Assembly: GCA_039028975.1 (NCBI GenBank)
Contig: JBCCHB010000011.1
Span: forward strand, 1 to 64,000
DNA: 64,000 nt
Source: JAHBNG01 sp039028975
GTDB taxonomy: Bacteria > Chloroflexota > Anaerolineae > Caldilineales > Caldilineaceae
Direction of reading: 5' to 3'
Shown: piece after piece, positions 25,145 to 35,103 of the stretch
Layout: each line of letters starts with the position of its first letter
Position numbering within the stretch: position 1 is the first letter of the stretch
The notes under the pieces: model-generated
Told to the model about the DNA's origin: nothing
The model's input: only the letters and a program-made list of their open reading frames with translations
Databases searched by the model: none
Made by a program: the position numbers and the translations under genes

Positions 25145-27046
25145 ATGAAATTCCGAATTCAAATCACTTCTTTTTTTCTTGTAATTTTGGTAATTTTGCT
25201 GGCCGGTTGTGTCGTAGCGTCTCCTGCCGAAGAATCAACGGCAGCAGACGCTACCGTCACCGAATTCCGCACCGTTGCCCATGCACTGGGCGAGACTGAA
25301 GTCTCCGCCGATCCGCAGCGCGTGGTTGTGCTTGATGCCATGGACAATGTGTTGGCACTGGGCATCAAGCCCGTTGGCGCGGCCAACTGGATGGGTGCAA
25401 CCACCGGTGAGCAGGCGACCTTCCCTGCATACTTAGATGCCGCAGCACTAGAAGGCATCGAGTGGCTGGGAGACAACAAGACGCCTAGCCTCGAAACCAT
25501 AACTTCACTCCAGCCTGACCTGATTTTGGGCCGCACTAATCAGCATGAGGAGATATACGAAGAGCTTTCCGCCATTGCCCCAACTGTGTTGATCAATCCT
25601 CGAGGTGTAGATGGCTGGAAGCGGCAGTTGTTGACCTATGCCGATGCACTCAACCGTGTGGCTGAAGCCGAAACGCTGCTAGCAGACTATGACGCCCGTA
25701 CGGCAGCGATTTCTGAACAGCTTGCCCAGATGGACCCTGTCCCTTCAGTTTCACTGGTGCGCTTCGATCTCGACCGAATTACGATCTACAACAAAGAGAT
25801 TTTCGCTGGCAACGTGTTGGATGATGCCGGGATCACGCGCCCTGCCTATGAGGATAAAGAGCAGCGGACCGAGAGAATTTCGTTGGAGCAGGTTGAGTTG
25901 ATCGAAGGCGATGTTCTGATCACAACAGCGGCGAATCCTGACACGTCGGTGCTGGCACAACTGAGAGAGAATCCTCTATGGAGTCAGCTGAGTGCAGTGC
26001 AAAATGAGCAAGTCTATGCCGCCCCCTTCGATGTCTGGATCGGCGGCTGGACCATTACCGGTGCCAACCTGATTTTGGATGAGCTAACTGACATCTTTGA
26101 TCTAGAAATCAGCGTTGAAACCACAGGGGATGACACAACCGACGGTGCAATGGCAGACGCACTGTTCCCCGTCACCATCGAACACAAATTTGGCAGTTCC
26201 ACTATCGGGGCAGAGCCAGTCAACGTTGTCAGCCTTGGTTACTCCGAGCAGGATGCGATTCTAGCCCTTGGCGTAGTTCCTGTGGCTATTCGCGACTGGT
26301 TTGGCGACCAGCCCTTCGGTGTCTGGCCCTGGTCTCAGGAAGCATTGGGCGATGCCGAGCCGGTCCTGATGAATATGCCTTGGGGCGAATTGAACTTCGA
26401 ACTGATCGCTTCACTGAACCCCGATCTCATTGTTGCTACCCACTCCGGTATCACCGAGGACGAGTATGAAACGCTCAGCGAAATTGCGCCCGTGCTGGCC
26501 CAATCCGGGGACGTGGATGACTTTGGCATGGCCTGGCAGGATCAGACCATGTCCATTGGTATGGCGTTGGGAAAAACTGCTGAAGCCGAAGCGCTGGTTG
26601 CTGGGGTGGAAGCCAAGATTGCTGCTGCGGCCACCCCTGCCTTCGAGGGTAAGACCATTGCTTGGATCACCCCGGCTGAGGGCGGCGAATTTTGGGCCGT
26701 TGGTGAACATACACCCCCCTTCCAGTTCTTTGCTTCGTTAGGGCTGGGCGGCTCACCAGATGTGAAGGAAAACATCGGCGAACTCTCGTCCCTACGCATC
26801 AGCAGCGAGCGTTTGGACTTTGTTGACACCAGCGTATTAATCATCCGCACACCGTCAGAAGAGGCCCTGGCAGAACTGATGGAAAACGCGGTCTTGCAAC
26901 AGCTCGACGTGGTGGCAAACGATCGAATCATCTATTTCATCGGCAACGATCCGAACTATGGTGCAATTAGCTTCAGCACGGTCGCGAGTTTGCCCTTTGT
27001 CGTCGATGAACTGGTGCCGGAGATTGTGGAGAAGATTGGACAGTAG
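25145..27046 (+). CDS. Tandem double siderophore-binding lipoprotein
   Basis: A 633-residue protein with lipobox LAGC and two Peripla_BP_2 domains, about 40-318 and 340-630, joined by a Thr/Asp linker near 322-338. The halves belong to different subtypes: the first has VAHALGETEVSADPQRVVVLD, the second has FPVTIEHKFGSSTIGAEP and WFGDQPFGVWPWSQE like 21948 and 57021. So the fusion joined distinct proteins rather than being a recent self-duplication. ATG 25145 is chosen because AAGGA is 6 bases upstream; 25142 and 25118 are alternatives. Confidence 0.9.
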   Translation: MKFRIQITSFFLVILVILLAGCVVASPAEESTAADATVTEFRTVAHALGETEVSADPQRVVVLDAMDNVLALGIKPVGAANWMGATTGEQATFPAYLDAAALEGIEWLGDNKTPSLETITSLQPDLILGRTNQHEEIYEELSAIAPTVLINPRGVDGWKRQLLTYADALNRVAEAETLLADYDARTAAISEQLAQMDPVPSVSLVRFDLDRITIYNKEIFAGNVLDDAGITRPAYEDKEQRTERISLEQVELIEGDVLITTAANPDTSVLAQLRENPLWSQLSAVQNEQVYAAPFDVWIGGWTITGANLILDELTDIFDLEISVETTGDDTTDGAMADALFPVTIEHKFGSSTIGAEPVNVVSLGYSEQDAILALGVVPVAIRDWFGDQPFGVWPWSQEALGDAEPVLMNMPWGELNFELIASLNPDLIVATHSGITEDEYETLSEIAPVLAQSGDVDDFGMAWQDQTMSIGMALGKTAEAEALVAGVEAKIAAAATPAFEGKTIAWITPAEGGEFWAVGEHTPPFQFFASLGLGGSPDVKENIGELSSLRISSERLDFVDTSVLIIRTPSEEALAELMENAVLQQLDVVANDRIIYFIGNDPNYGAISFSTVASLPFVVDELVPEIVEKIGQ

Positions 27047-27439
27047 TCGAAAGTCAGTATCGATTACTGATTTGCTAACCGAGGTTAATACAAAAACACA
27101 ATTACCATTAACAAATAGTCTAATCCTATCAGCGGCTCAATCGTGAAAAGTCGAAGAATTCGGAGGGCAAATTCATGTTATGATTGAGTTACCCCCAAAC
27201 AAGATCCAGTGTTGTCCCGCATTGATCAAGGCAACCATCAGGCATTCCTGTCACTGACTATTTATCCATCATATTTTGTTATGTGTTAAGAGACCCGAGA
27301 CGAGCGACTAATGACCAGATAGAAGCCACAAATGGACCACTAGCAACAGAAAAACAACAAAACATACGATATCGTTTATTCTGTAACTGTTACACAAAAA
27401 AACCGGTGATCAATAACCAAATATGTATGATGGTGGAGA
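27047..27439. other. Gene-free gap before the first FTR1 gene
   Basis: This 393-base stretch is AT-richer than its surroundings and contains no convincing gene. It includes a GTAACTGTTAC palindrome near 27384-27394 and short repeat words (GACTAATGACCAG). The promoter of the FTR1 gene is likely here, but I cannot define it. Confidence 0.5.
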
Positions 27440-29776
27440 ATGAGACACAATCGTAGAATTTTGTTGAAGGTGTTCCCTTCCGTTCTAGTATCTATCCTAT
27501 TCGTAGGTATGATACACGCCGCCGAGGGACAACAGGTTCCTGTTTGGGAGTCGGCTGAGACCATACGCAAGCTGGGGGCTGAGGCACAGGCTGGCCTCTT
27601 TCGGGACAATCCAGAGCTGGCAACAATGGAGGCCAAGATCGCCCAACTCTCGACTATCTATGCGGATACGGTCCAGAGTGCTTTGGCGTCTGTTGCACCC
27701 GAAACAGATCGAACCATAAGTAACGCTATTGATGAGGCGCGGCAAGCCGTCACAGACGGCGACGGGGTGAGGCTTGCCTTGGCTCGTGGACAGTTGTGGA
27801 CTCATCTTCTCCACGGAAGCTTCGCCGTCACCCAGGCGGCGCTCGATGCAGGAAATGTAGACGACGCATCGGAGTGGCTCCGTCTACGCGAGTATCGGCG
27901 TTCGACCATCGTCAATCTTGTGAGCAGTCCAGCGGATGCGGCCATGCAGCAAGTACGACGGGGGACTATCTCGCCAATCGATGCCAAGCTCATTGTGGCT
28001 AGTGACCTGCGCGATACGACATTCTTCCGGTTGAGAGAGGCACTGAACGAACTGGATGACGCCATTGCATCCGAATTCCCGACGCGGGCGGCGGAATGGG
28101 TTGGTAAGGTACAGGGATACTTTGCACTGCTCAAAGAAGATTATCGGAGCAAACAGGGAGATGAAGTGGTCGATGCCGTGCAAGTGCAACTCCAAAGTGC
28201 TGGAGAAGCAGCCCTACTTAGCGACTGGGCTTCGTTAACGGCCATTAGGGAAGAATTGAGTGGAGTGTTTGCCAACTATCAGCCCATTGCCTTCTCAGAA
28301 GAACAGCTTGCCGAACGTGCCCAACTGCTCTTCCTTTACACAGAACTGATCTGGATCGAGTATCGGGATGCGGTCCGCAATGGCGAGATCAGCATCGACA
28401 TCGAATATCAAGAGACCATCACCTTTCGCAATCAGGCTCAAGCTGTTTACGAAGAGCTGAGGCCAACTCTGGCGGCAACCGCACCCGCTGATGCCGACCG
28501 TCTGGCCGACATTTACGTTGAGCTAGAGCAGATTATCATGGCCATCGGCCCCAAGGCAGACGTCGAAGTCCTGGTAGTCGAGGCCAGTGAGCTGATTGTG
28601 AATGGATTGGGCGTTGACCCAGAAGGCAATGATGCAGGGGCTGCACTAACGGTCATCGATGGTCTGTTGGATCAGGTGATTACGGCGGTCGAAGCAGGAG
28701 ACTATGAAGGTGCCGAAAATGCTCGCATTGAAGCCTATGCCTTCTTTGAGACGGGTCCAGAGGTAAAGCTGGCAAATCGCGCGCCACGACTAGCCCGCGA
28801 AATCGAAGGCACCTTTTGGGAAGGTACCCAGGGAGAAGAGGGGCTGGCAGCCCTGATTAGTGCAAGTGCCTCACTTGAAGAGATTCAAACTCGGATTGAT
28901 ACCCTGCGCACTCGATTGACTGCCTCGGAAGAATTTTTGAACACCAGCAATACAGTAGGTGTAACCATACTCAACAGTGCAGCCATCATCATTCGTGAGG
29001 GCTTAGAGGCTGTGCTGATTATCGGGGCCATTATCGGCTTTATGCGCGCTAGTGCCGAATCGAGAAAGTACATCTGGTGGGTTGGGGCTGGCGTGATGGC
29101 AGCGATTTTGCTCAGTGTAGGCATCTGGTGGGCCTCCTTTAGCATCATCACCATCTCGTTCAGCAACCGTGAGCTGATTGAGGGATTGACTGCCCTGGTG
29201 GCTGTGGCTGTGCTCTTCTACGTCACCAACTGGCTCTTCCAGAAGGTCTATGTGCGGGACTGGATGAGCTACGTTAAAGAACAGGTAGGCAAGGCGCTGA
29301 CTTCCGGTTCGGCGTTCGGGTTGGCATTTCTCGGCTTTGCTGTCGTATTCCGAGAAGGCTTTGAGACGGTGCTATTCTACCAAACGCTGCTCTTTGATTC
29401 TGAAGTGCAGCCGGTGGTCATTGGTTTTTTGACGGGCTTAGTAGTCATTCTGGTCGTAGCCTATCTGATTCTACAGATGAGCGTGCGTTTGCCGCTCAAG
29501 CCGTTCTTTACCGTTACCACAATTCTGTTACTGACCATGGCCTTTAACTTTATGGGCAAAGGCATCCGCGGCCTTCAGGAGGCGGGCTATGTGTCAACAA
29601 CGTGGCTTTCGTGGGTGCCAGAAAATCTACTCTTGATCGAGCTCTTTGGGATCTACCCAACGGTCGAGACCACGCTAGCTCAAGTCGGTTTTGTCCTGCT
29701 TGTGCTAGGTACCTTTGGCTGGAGCATATACCAGTCTAAACAACAAAATCGTGTTCAAGCTGCTGTTGCGAATTAG
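27440..29776 (+). CDS. FTR1-family iron permease with large ectodomain
   Basis: A 778-residue protein. After a signal peptide there is a roughly 470-residue helical extracytoplasmic region, then an FTR1 membrane domain of about seven helices. The two REGxE iron motifs of the family are present: REGLE at 519-523 and REGFE at 638-642. FTR1/EfeU proteins move iron through the membrane after oxidation by a partner. No multicopper oxidase or EfeB peroxidase is in the window. GGAG precedes the ATG. A paralogue lies at 31150, with an EfeO-like protein between. Confidence 0.92.
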   Translation: MRHNRRILLKVFPSVLVSILFVGMIHAAEGQQVPVWESAETIRKLGAEAQAGLFRDNPELATMEAKIAQLSTIYADTVQSALASVAPETDRTISNAIDEARQAVTDGDGVRLALARGQLWTHLLHGSFAVTQAALDAGNVDDASEWLRLREYRRSTIVNLVSSPADAAMQQVRRGTISPIDAKLIVASDLRDTTFFRLREALNELDDAIASEFPTRAAEWVGKVQGYFALLKEDYRSKQGDEVVDAVQVQLQSAGEAALLSDWASLTAIREELSGVFANYQPIAFSEEQLAERAQLLFLYTELIWIEYRDAVRNGEISIDIEYQETITFRNQAQAVYEELRPTLAATAPADADRLADIYVELEQIIMAIGPKADVEVLVVEASELIVNGLGVDPEGNDAGAALTVIDGLLDQVITAVEAGDYEGAENARIEAYAFFETGPEVKLANRAPRLAREIEGTFWEGTQGEEGLAALISASASLEEIQTRIDTLRTRLTASEEFLNTSNTVGVTILNSAAIIIREGLEAVLIIGAIIGFMRASAESRKYIWWVGAGVMAAILLSVGIWWASFSIITISFSNRELIEGLTALVAVAVLFYVTNWLFQKVYVRDWMSYVKEQVGKALTSGSAFGLAFLGFAVVFREGFETVLFYQTLLFDSEVQPVVIGFLTGLVVILVVAYLILQMSVRLPLKPFFTVTTILLLTMAFNFMGKGIRGLQEAGYVSTTWLSWVPENLLLIELFGIYPTVETTLAQVGFVLLVLGTFGWSIYQSKQQNRVQAAVAN

Positions 29777-29777
29777 T

Positions 29778-29880
29778 GATTGGTCGGTTAGTCGTTAAGT
29801 CAGTTGGTCAGTTAGTCAGCGCATAACCAGAAGACCAATCGACTAGACGATCAATAGACCAAACGACCAATAAACAGCAG
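29778..29880. repeat. Intergenic TGGTC/GACCA hairpin repeat
   Basis: TTGGTCGGTTAGTCGTTAAG and CAGTTGGTCAGTTAGTC after the stop face AGACCAATCGACTAGACGAT and AGACCAAACGACCAATAAAC. The arms pair. A clear GGAGGA site follows outside the repeat for the next gene. Confidence 0.75.
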
Positions 29881-29923
29881 TAAACAATAACCATTTCACA
29901 CATTCAATTTCTCTGGAGGAAAC

Positions 29924-31048
29924 ATGTTACGAAACGACCTGAAGTATCGATCTGTATTTGCACTTTCGCTGATGATGATGTTGATCTTGTCGGCATGTGT
30001 TATGCCAGCACCAGCACCTGCTGATGCCCCAGCAGCCGAAGCAACAGAAGCTCCAGCAGAAGAAGCAGCGGCTGAAGGTGAAGGCGAAGAAATGATGGGC
30101 GAGGCCGATCTAGCAGCGGTGAAGACCTATGCCATCGGCAATGCTGAGAATATGAAGGCTGGCTCTGCAGAATTGCTTGAAATTGCTCAGCGCTACTATG
30201 ACTTGGCTTCTGAGAATGACTTTGACTACGCTGCGGCACTTGGTGCCAATGCGGAAGAGATTCCTGGCCTGGTGGCCGCAGCCCAAGCTGCCTGGCTCAA
30301 GACTAGTGAAGCCTACGAACTTGATGAAGGTATCGTCGCTGGCGTTCCCTCGCTGGCCTACTACGACGTGCTGATTGACGCTGGCGCAAGCGCAGAAGAA
30401 GATCCGGAGGAAGCGCTAGAGTGGACACTTACCCTGCCCGATGGCACCGAGCTGGTTAGCCCTGGTAACTACTTCCACAGCCTGCTGGAGCCGCTGCTGT
30501 GGCAGACAAATGCGGACTATGTTGTGGACGTAGATGGTATGCTACTGCCCGATGCCAATCTTTTCTTGGGCACCGCTGAAGGTTTAGATGCTGCGACTCA
30601 GGAGATGCTTGATGCAGTCAACGCTTGGGAACCAACGCTCAGCGATGCCTTCACCGCTCTGGTCGTCATGATCCCAACCATGAATGAGTACTTCGAACAG
30701 TGGAAGCTCTCTTCCTTCGTCTCTGGCGAAAGTTCAGAAGAAGCTGCCTTTGTGGGACACAGCCGCCTCTTTGATGTGGTCAACATCCTCAACGGATTGG
30801 ATGTAACTTACCAGAACGTCTCTGTTCTGGTTGAGGGTGCCGATGCTGATCAAGATGCTCAGATTGCGAGTGGCTTCGAAGACCTGATGGGCTACGTCGG
30901 CGATCTCTACGGTCAGGAGCAGGGTGGCACAGCCTTCTCTCCTGAAGAAGCCGACCTCTTTGGTACCGAAGCTCAGGACAAAGCAACTGCACTGGCTGGT
31001 CAAGTATCCCAGGCTGCTGCTCTATTAGAGATTGAGGTGCAGGAGTAG
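29924..31048 (+). CDS. EfeO/imelysin-like iron-binding lipoprotein
   Basis: A 374-residue lipoprotein (lipobox LSAC) with a long Pro/Ala/Glu linker (residues 25-60) and an all-helical body. It sits between two FTR1 permeases, the place of EfeO in EfeUOB systems, and the NYFHSLLEPLLWQ helix recalls the imelysin/EfeO fold. The assignment rests partly on context; the family's usual H-x-x-E motif is not exactly present, since the histidine and glutamate here are four apart. It would deliver iron to the FTR1 proteins. Confidence 0.7.
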   Translation: MLRNDLKYRSVFALSLMMMLILSACVMPAPAPADAPAAEATEAPAEEAAAEGEGEEMMGEADLAAVKTYAIGNAENMKAGSAELLEIAQRYYDLASENDFDYAAALGANAEEIPGLVAAAQAAWLKTSEAYELDEGIVAGVPSLAYYDVLIDAGASAEEDPEEALEWTLTLPDGTELVSPGNYFHSLLEPLLWQTNADYVVDVDGMLLPDANLFLGTAEGLDAATQEMLDAVNAWEPTLSDAFTALVVMIPTMNEYFEQWKLSSFVSGESSEEAAFVGHSRLFDVVNILNGLDVTYQNVSVLVEGADADQDAQIASGFEDLMGYVGDLYGQEQGGTAFSPEEADLFGTEAQDKATALAGQVSQAAALLEIEVQE

Positions 31049-31149
31049 GAATTGGCTTTTGGCCGCTGGTCATTGGTCTTTAGTCCCTAGCGATAGCCAA
31101 TGCAGAGAAACCAATGACCAGTAACCAGTGACCAGTAATCAATCGAAGT

Positions 31150-33504
31150 ATGCGCTTAATCCTTACGACACTCATTATTCTGCTACCAACCATTTCACTT
31201 TTGCTTGAGCCACAGACAGGTACATCCGTCACCGTGGCTCAAGCCGCACCTCCGTGGGAATTGAAGGAGGTGCTGGACGATGCACTATTTGAGGGGCAGA
31301 AGCTACTGCTGCGTGGTGACGTGGACGCAGCCGTTGGAGCCGTTGAAGAAACCGTTGGTTTGTTTGCGGGGTTTACCTCGGCGTATCCTTCGTTTTCAAA
31401 AGAAGCCAGGGATGCTGCCGAAGGTGCAATTGGTCTGGCTCGTGATGGTACAGCACAAGGTAATGCCAATCAACTTGCTGTTGCCAAAGGGCAGCTCCAT
31501 ACGGCCATGCTGTGGGGCAGCTATCAGGCCACTCTGGACGCTATCCAAAATAGCGATTTTGAACCTGCCCGGCATTGGTTACTGCTGCGCGACTTCCGAC
31601 CCAGCACCCGATTTGATCGCCCCGGTGCCGACGCTACCTTAGCCCTGACAGAGCTAGAGAGTGGGCACACAGACATAGGGGTGGCTCTTGCTCGTGTTCA
31701 GGCCGATCTGTTGGATACATACCAAGGGAAGTTGCTTGAATCGCTAGAAAAGGTCAGCGAATCTAGCCAGTTCTTTTCGCGACGCAGCGAATCGGCTGGA
31801 CTTGCCCAGGGCTACTGGCGCATCCTGGTCACTTCCTTTGCCGAACAGGTTGGTGTGGAAGCTGCCCAGAACGTTGATGAACAATTCGAGGCGCTAGCCA
31901 ACGCCACAATGACGGAAGACGAGCCTGCCATACATCGCAACATCGCCACAATTCGGGAGCACATCCAAAATTTTCGGGCGGCTCAACTATCGATGGATGA
32001 ATTGGTGCGCCGCACCGGACAGCTAATTCGCTACATTTCGCTGGTTCCAATCGAATATGATCGAGGCGTTGAGGGTGGCGAAATCTTTTTGGCCTTCGAA
32101 ATACAAGAGGCCGTAACCTTTATGCGGGGCGCTCAGGCAGCTTTTGCTGATCTGCGGCCAGCACTCTATGCCGATAACCCGGAACTGGTTGAGACCGTTC
32201 AATCCCAACTCGATCGGATTCAACACCATTTGGGCCAAGCCAATCGTCAAGAGGCTGTTATACCTGTTGCCGAAATGAAGGCGCAAACCAATGCCCTAAA
32301 CGACAATTTGGCAACCCTGATTCCCGAAGAGTGGAACCAGCTTGACCCCGATGCTGATTTTGACGTGATTGCTGCCGTGCTGGATCAGGTCGAGGCCGCT
32401 GTTGATACGGGGCAGTACAACATGGCCGAGTCTGCCCACCTGGAGGCATATGCTGTCTTCGATTTTGGCCCAGAACCACGTCTTTTGGCCTTTGCACCCG
32501 AACTGGTAGCGCGTATCGACGGTCTCTTTTGGCAAGGCTTCAACGGCGAGCGCGGACTGGCCGAAGCCCTGGCTTCCAAAGAATCGGCAAAAACGATTCG
32601 TGATATTCGGGCCAACTTGGACGCCTCCCTTACCGAGGCCCAGCGCACGCTCGGCGATCTACCATCTGCACCTGGTGCCATCATTACCAATGCTGCGATT
32701 ATCGTCTTCCGCGAGGGGCTGGAGGCGGTCGTCATCTTGGCAGCGCTGACGGCCAGCTTTGTAGGCGGCATGGTTCACTACCGACGCTATATTGGTATCG
32801 GAGCACTCTTGGCCTTTGTTGCCACCTTTGCCACAGGTGTTGCCATGCAAGAGCTGCTCAGCTCATTTATGCGATTTGGCGAACGATTAGAGGCAGTTAT
32901 CTCCCTCGTCGCCATCGGCGTTATTTTGTTGATCACCAACTGGTTCTTCCACAAGGCTTACTGGAAGGATCACATGAAGGGGATGCACGAGCAGAAGTCC
33001 GGTATTGTTAAGGGTAGTGAAGCGGGACGTAATTTAGGGTTGGTGATGCTTGGTTTTACCAGCATCTACCGTGAGGGTTTTGAGACTGCCCTCTTTTTAC
33101 AGGCGCTGCTGCTCGACGCTGGCCCTGCTATCGTTTTGCAAGGGGTCGCGCTTGGGCTCGTTGTGGTTGGGGCGGCAGGTGTTGCCACCTTTCTACTCCA
33201 GCGACGACTGCCTTTCATGAAGATGTTTATTTTGACCGCGATTCTCATCGGTGCCGTTCTATTGACGATGGTCGGCAATACGGTTCATATCATGCAGAAA
33301 GTTGGCTGGATGAGCATCACACCCTTCCGTCTCTTCGATATCCCTTACTGGATGGGTCTCTGGTTAGGGCTCTTCCCGACCTGGGAAGGAATCGGCTGGC
33401 AGGTTGCCGCAGCCGTATTTGTCATCGGCAGCTATTATTTGGCCGAGGCACAGACCGATCGGCGGCGTCGGCAAATGCAGACCGCGGCGGCTGTGCAAGG
33501 ATAG
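31150..33504 (+). CDS. FTR1-family iron permease with large ectodomain (second)
   Basis: A 784-residue paralogue of the protein at 27440: signal peptide, about 480-residue helical ectodomain, then the FTR1 domain with REGLE at 521-525 and REGFE at 641-645. The two share layout but differ widely in sequence, so the duplication is old. The two may form mixed complexes with the EfeO-like protein. The ATG follows A/C-rich repeat sequence with only a weak GAAG upstream. Confidence 0.92.
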   Translation: MRLILTTLIILLPTISLLLEPQTGTSVTVAQAAPPWELKEVLDDALFEGQKLLLRGDVDAAVGAVEETVGLFAGFTSAYPSFSKEARDAAEGAIGLARDGTAQGNANQLAVAKGQLHTAMLWGSYQATLDAIQNSDFEPARHWLLLRDFRPSTRFDRPGADATLALTELESGHTDIGVALARVQADLLDTYQGKLLESLEKVSESSQFFSRRSESAGLAQGYWRILVTSFAEQVGVEAAQNVDEQFEALANATMTEDEPAIHRNIATIREHIQNFRAAQLSMDELVRRTGQLIRYISLVPIEYDRGVEGGEIFLAFEIQEAVTFMRGAQAAFADLRPALYADNPELVETVQSQLDRIQHHLGQANRQEAVIPVAEMKAQTNALNDNLATLIPEEWNQLDPDADFDVIAAVLDQVEAAVDTGQYNMAESAHLEAYAVFDFGPEPRLLAFAPELVARIDGLFWQGFNGERGLAEALASKESAKTIRDIRANLDASLTEAQRTLGDLPSAPGAIITNAAIIVFREGLEAVVILAALTASFVGGMVHYRRYIGIGALLAFVATFATGVAMQELLSSFMRFGERLEAVISLVAIGVILLITNWFFHKAYWKDHMKGMHEQKSGIVKGSEAGRNLGLVMLGFTSIYREGFETALFLQALLLDAGPAIVLQGVALGLVVVGAAGVATFLLQRRLPFMKMFILTAILIGAVLLTMVGNTVHIMQKVGWMSITPFRLFDIPYWMGLWLGLFPTWEGIGWQVAAAVFVIGSYYLAEAQTDRRRRQMQTAAAVQG

Positions 33505-33640
33505 GTTTTGCCACTAGTTATTCGGTTATTAGTCATTGGATTGTTCGTTTTTAACGCTTGAGAGTGGATGGCTCTGTTTATTGAATTGGCTCAACCCCAA
33601 ATGACCAGTAACCACTAGCAATTAACGAGTAACAAGAGGA
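33505..33640. repeat. Intergenic TGGTC/GACCA hairpin repeat
   Basis: TTATTCGGTTATTAGTCATTGG after the stop faces AAATGACCAGTAACCACTAG and TTAACGAGTAACAAGAGG. It precedes the 331-base dispersed repeat. Together they make a 549-base stretch (33505-34053) without a gene. Confidence 0.65.
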
Positions 33641-33660
33641 AAAGGACAAAGAACCAGAAA

Positions 33661-33991
33661 CAATTTCTCTCTCCCCAAAAACTGAATATTTGTCTTCACG
33701 CTTGCATAAATTGGCTTCACAGCCACCGCTTGCATACTTGTATGATCCAGTTCTTGAGCGCCAAAGTCCGATACTGACGCTACCCGTGACTTGGCAATTG
33801 AGTTACTGGCTTTCCGTACATGCAATGCCGTGGAGAGGGTGTTCACTTTCGCATTTCTTGCGATTACACTCATTCAATACCAAACAACTTAACATCGTGT
33901 TGAGCTGAAGCGTCAGAAGTTTATTTTGCAGCAACACGATACAGAACCAATACCCATGTATACAGTAATCCAGGGATAGCTACTGCTATGG
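33661..33991. repeat. 330-bp dispersed repeat, copy 1
   Basis: This block matches 49798-50126 along its length. The best-kept parts are GAATATTTGTCTTCACGCT near the start, GAGAGGGTGTTCAC and CGCATTTCTTGCGATT in the middle, and GAGCTGAAGCGTC with TTATTTTGCAGC near the end. No clear terminal inverted repeats or transposase are present. On the minus strand both copies can encode a short similar peptide containing PIYASVKTNI. Confidence 0.8.
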
Positions 33992-34053
33992 GTTTATCTG
34001 GCTATCAACTTAATGACATTGAGTGATAAATAAAATAGGATAAAAAGCTAATT

Positions 34054-34434
34054 GTGGTTGGAAAAGAGACAAAAACTGCCATTCTTATTGGCCTCGCGCT
34101 GATTGCGCTTGGTCTTTGGGGACGATTTTCAACCGGAACAACCAGTATAACCGCGCTGATACCCGCCTTTTTCGGACTTCCAATTGCCATTCTTGGCTTC
34201 TTGGGCCGTAATCCGCAGCGTTTGAAGATGAGCATGCACGTCGTGGCTATACTGGCCCTGCTTGGGATCATCGGCACCTACACCGTAATCATTGACCTGT
34301 TGGGGGGCGGAGAGATGAGCGTAAGCGTCATCTCACGCGGATTGATGCTGCTTCTTTGTGCGATCATGCTTATTATAAGCATCGTCTCGTTCGTACAGGT
34401 GCGTCGCAATCGCCAAAAGGTAGAGGCGGGATAG
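34054..34434 (+). CDS. Small four-helix membrane protein, unrecognised
   Basis: A 126-residue protein that is almost entirely membrane helices: AILIGLALIALGLWGRF, a second helix in LIPAFFGLPIAILGFLG, a third starting MHVVAILALLGIIGTYTVI and a fourth in MLLLCAIMLIISIVSFVQV, ending in basic residues. It starts with GTG; AGGA is 14 bases upstream, so the start is not firm. It follows the repeat-filled gap and precedes another small membrane gene. I do not recognise the family. Confidence 0.65.
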   Translation: MVGKETKTAILIGLALIALGLWGRFSTGTTSITALIPAFFGLPIAILGFLGRNPQRLKMSMHVVAILALLGIIGTYTVIIDLLGGGEMSVSVISRGLMLLLCAIMLIISIVSFVQVRRNRQKVEAG

Positions 34435-34585
34435 GACGGTAATTGGTGGTCAGTAGTCGGTGGTCGGTTGTCGGTGTAGTGACAGAACAAGGAGGACCAA
34501 GGGCCAACCACTATGGACCAATGACTATGGACCAATGACTATGGACCAATGACTTAAAGACCAGTGGCTAAGGGCTAAATAACCA
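34435..34585. repeat. Intergenic hairpin repeat with 14-base tandem units
   Basis: GGTAATTGGTGGTCAGTAGTCGG after the stop (the TGGTC arm) faces three tandem CCAATGACTATGGA units and AACCAATGACC, whose ATG is the start codon of the next gene. This shows the repeat supplying a start codon. Confidence 0.75.
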
Positions 34586-35041
34586 ATGACCTTAATTCGT
34601 GATCGTGTCTTCGTCTTCACACTGCTGTGGATCGGCTTTATTCTGGCCATCAGCTTTATGGAGGCACCGCTCAAGTTCCAGGCCCGATCCCTAACGATGC
34701 CGGTGGCCTTGGAAGTTGGCTATCTAGTCTTTCATGCGCTAAATGCGGTCGAAATCATGTTGGCCGTGGTGATTCTTCTGATCACCTTCCTATCTGCGTG
34801 GTCACCTTCCGTGCGCAGATTGACGATAGTCATCGTGCTGGTGTTAGTGGGGCAGACAATTCTACTTTATAGTGCGCTGGATACGCGGACGCTGGCCATC
34901 ATTAACGGAGAAGAGGTGCCCGAAGCTCCCTATCATCTGATTTACATTGGAGTGGAGGTGGCCAAATTACTGTTGCTTCTCCGCTTGGCACATGTACAGA
35001 TCAATAACTTTGTTGAAAAGAAGTTGTTGAAAAGAAGTTAA
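34586..35041 (+). CDS. Conserved four-helix membrane protein
   Basis: A 151-residue inner-membrane protein with four hydrophobic segments and the motif LAISFMEAPLKFQARS after the first helix, which I recall from a conserved uncharacterised bacterial family. It ends in a basic tail. The start codon is inside the GACCA repeat and there is no Shine-Dalgarno. Its position just before the second FbpA gene does not reveal a role. Confidence 0.7.
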   Translation: MTLIRDRVFVFTLLWIGFILAISFMEAPLKFQARSLTMPVALEVGYLVFHALNAVEIMLAVVILLITFLSAWSPSVRRLTIVIVLVLVGQTILLYSALDTRTLAIINGEEVPEAPYHLIYIGVEVAKLLLLLRLAHVQINNFVEKKLLKRS

Positions 35042-35103
35042 CCTAGTTTGTAAGTATTTTCCACATGGTTCAAACGTCTCTATTCAATTCAAAAGGAGAA
35101 ATC

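Noticed and set aside
33622..33873. Minus-strand gene in the 330-bp repeat (and its counterpart at 49764-49955)
   Set aside because: Partly conserved frame but different starts and ends, no ribosome site, and whole-repeat conservation explains the likeness.
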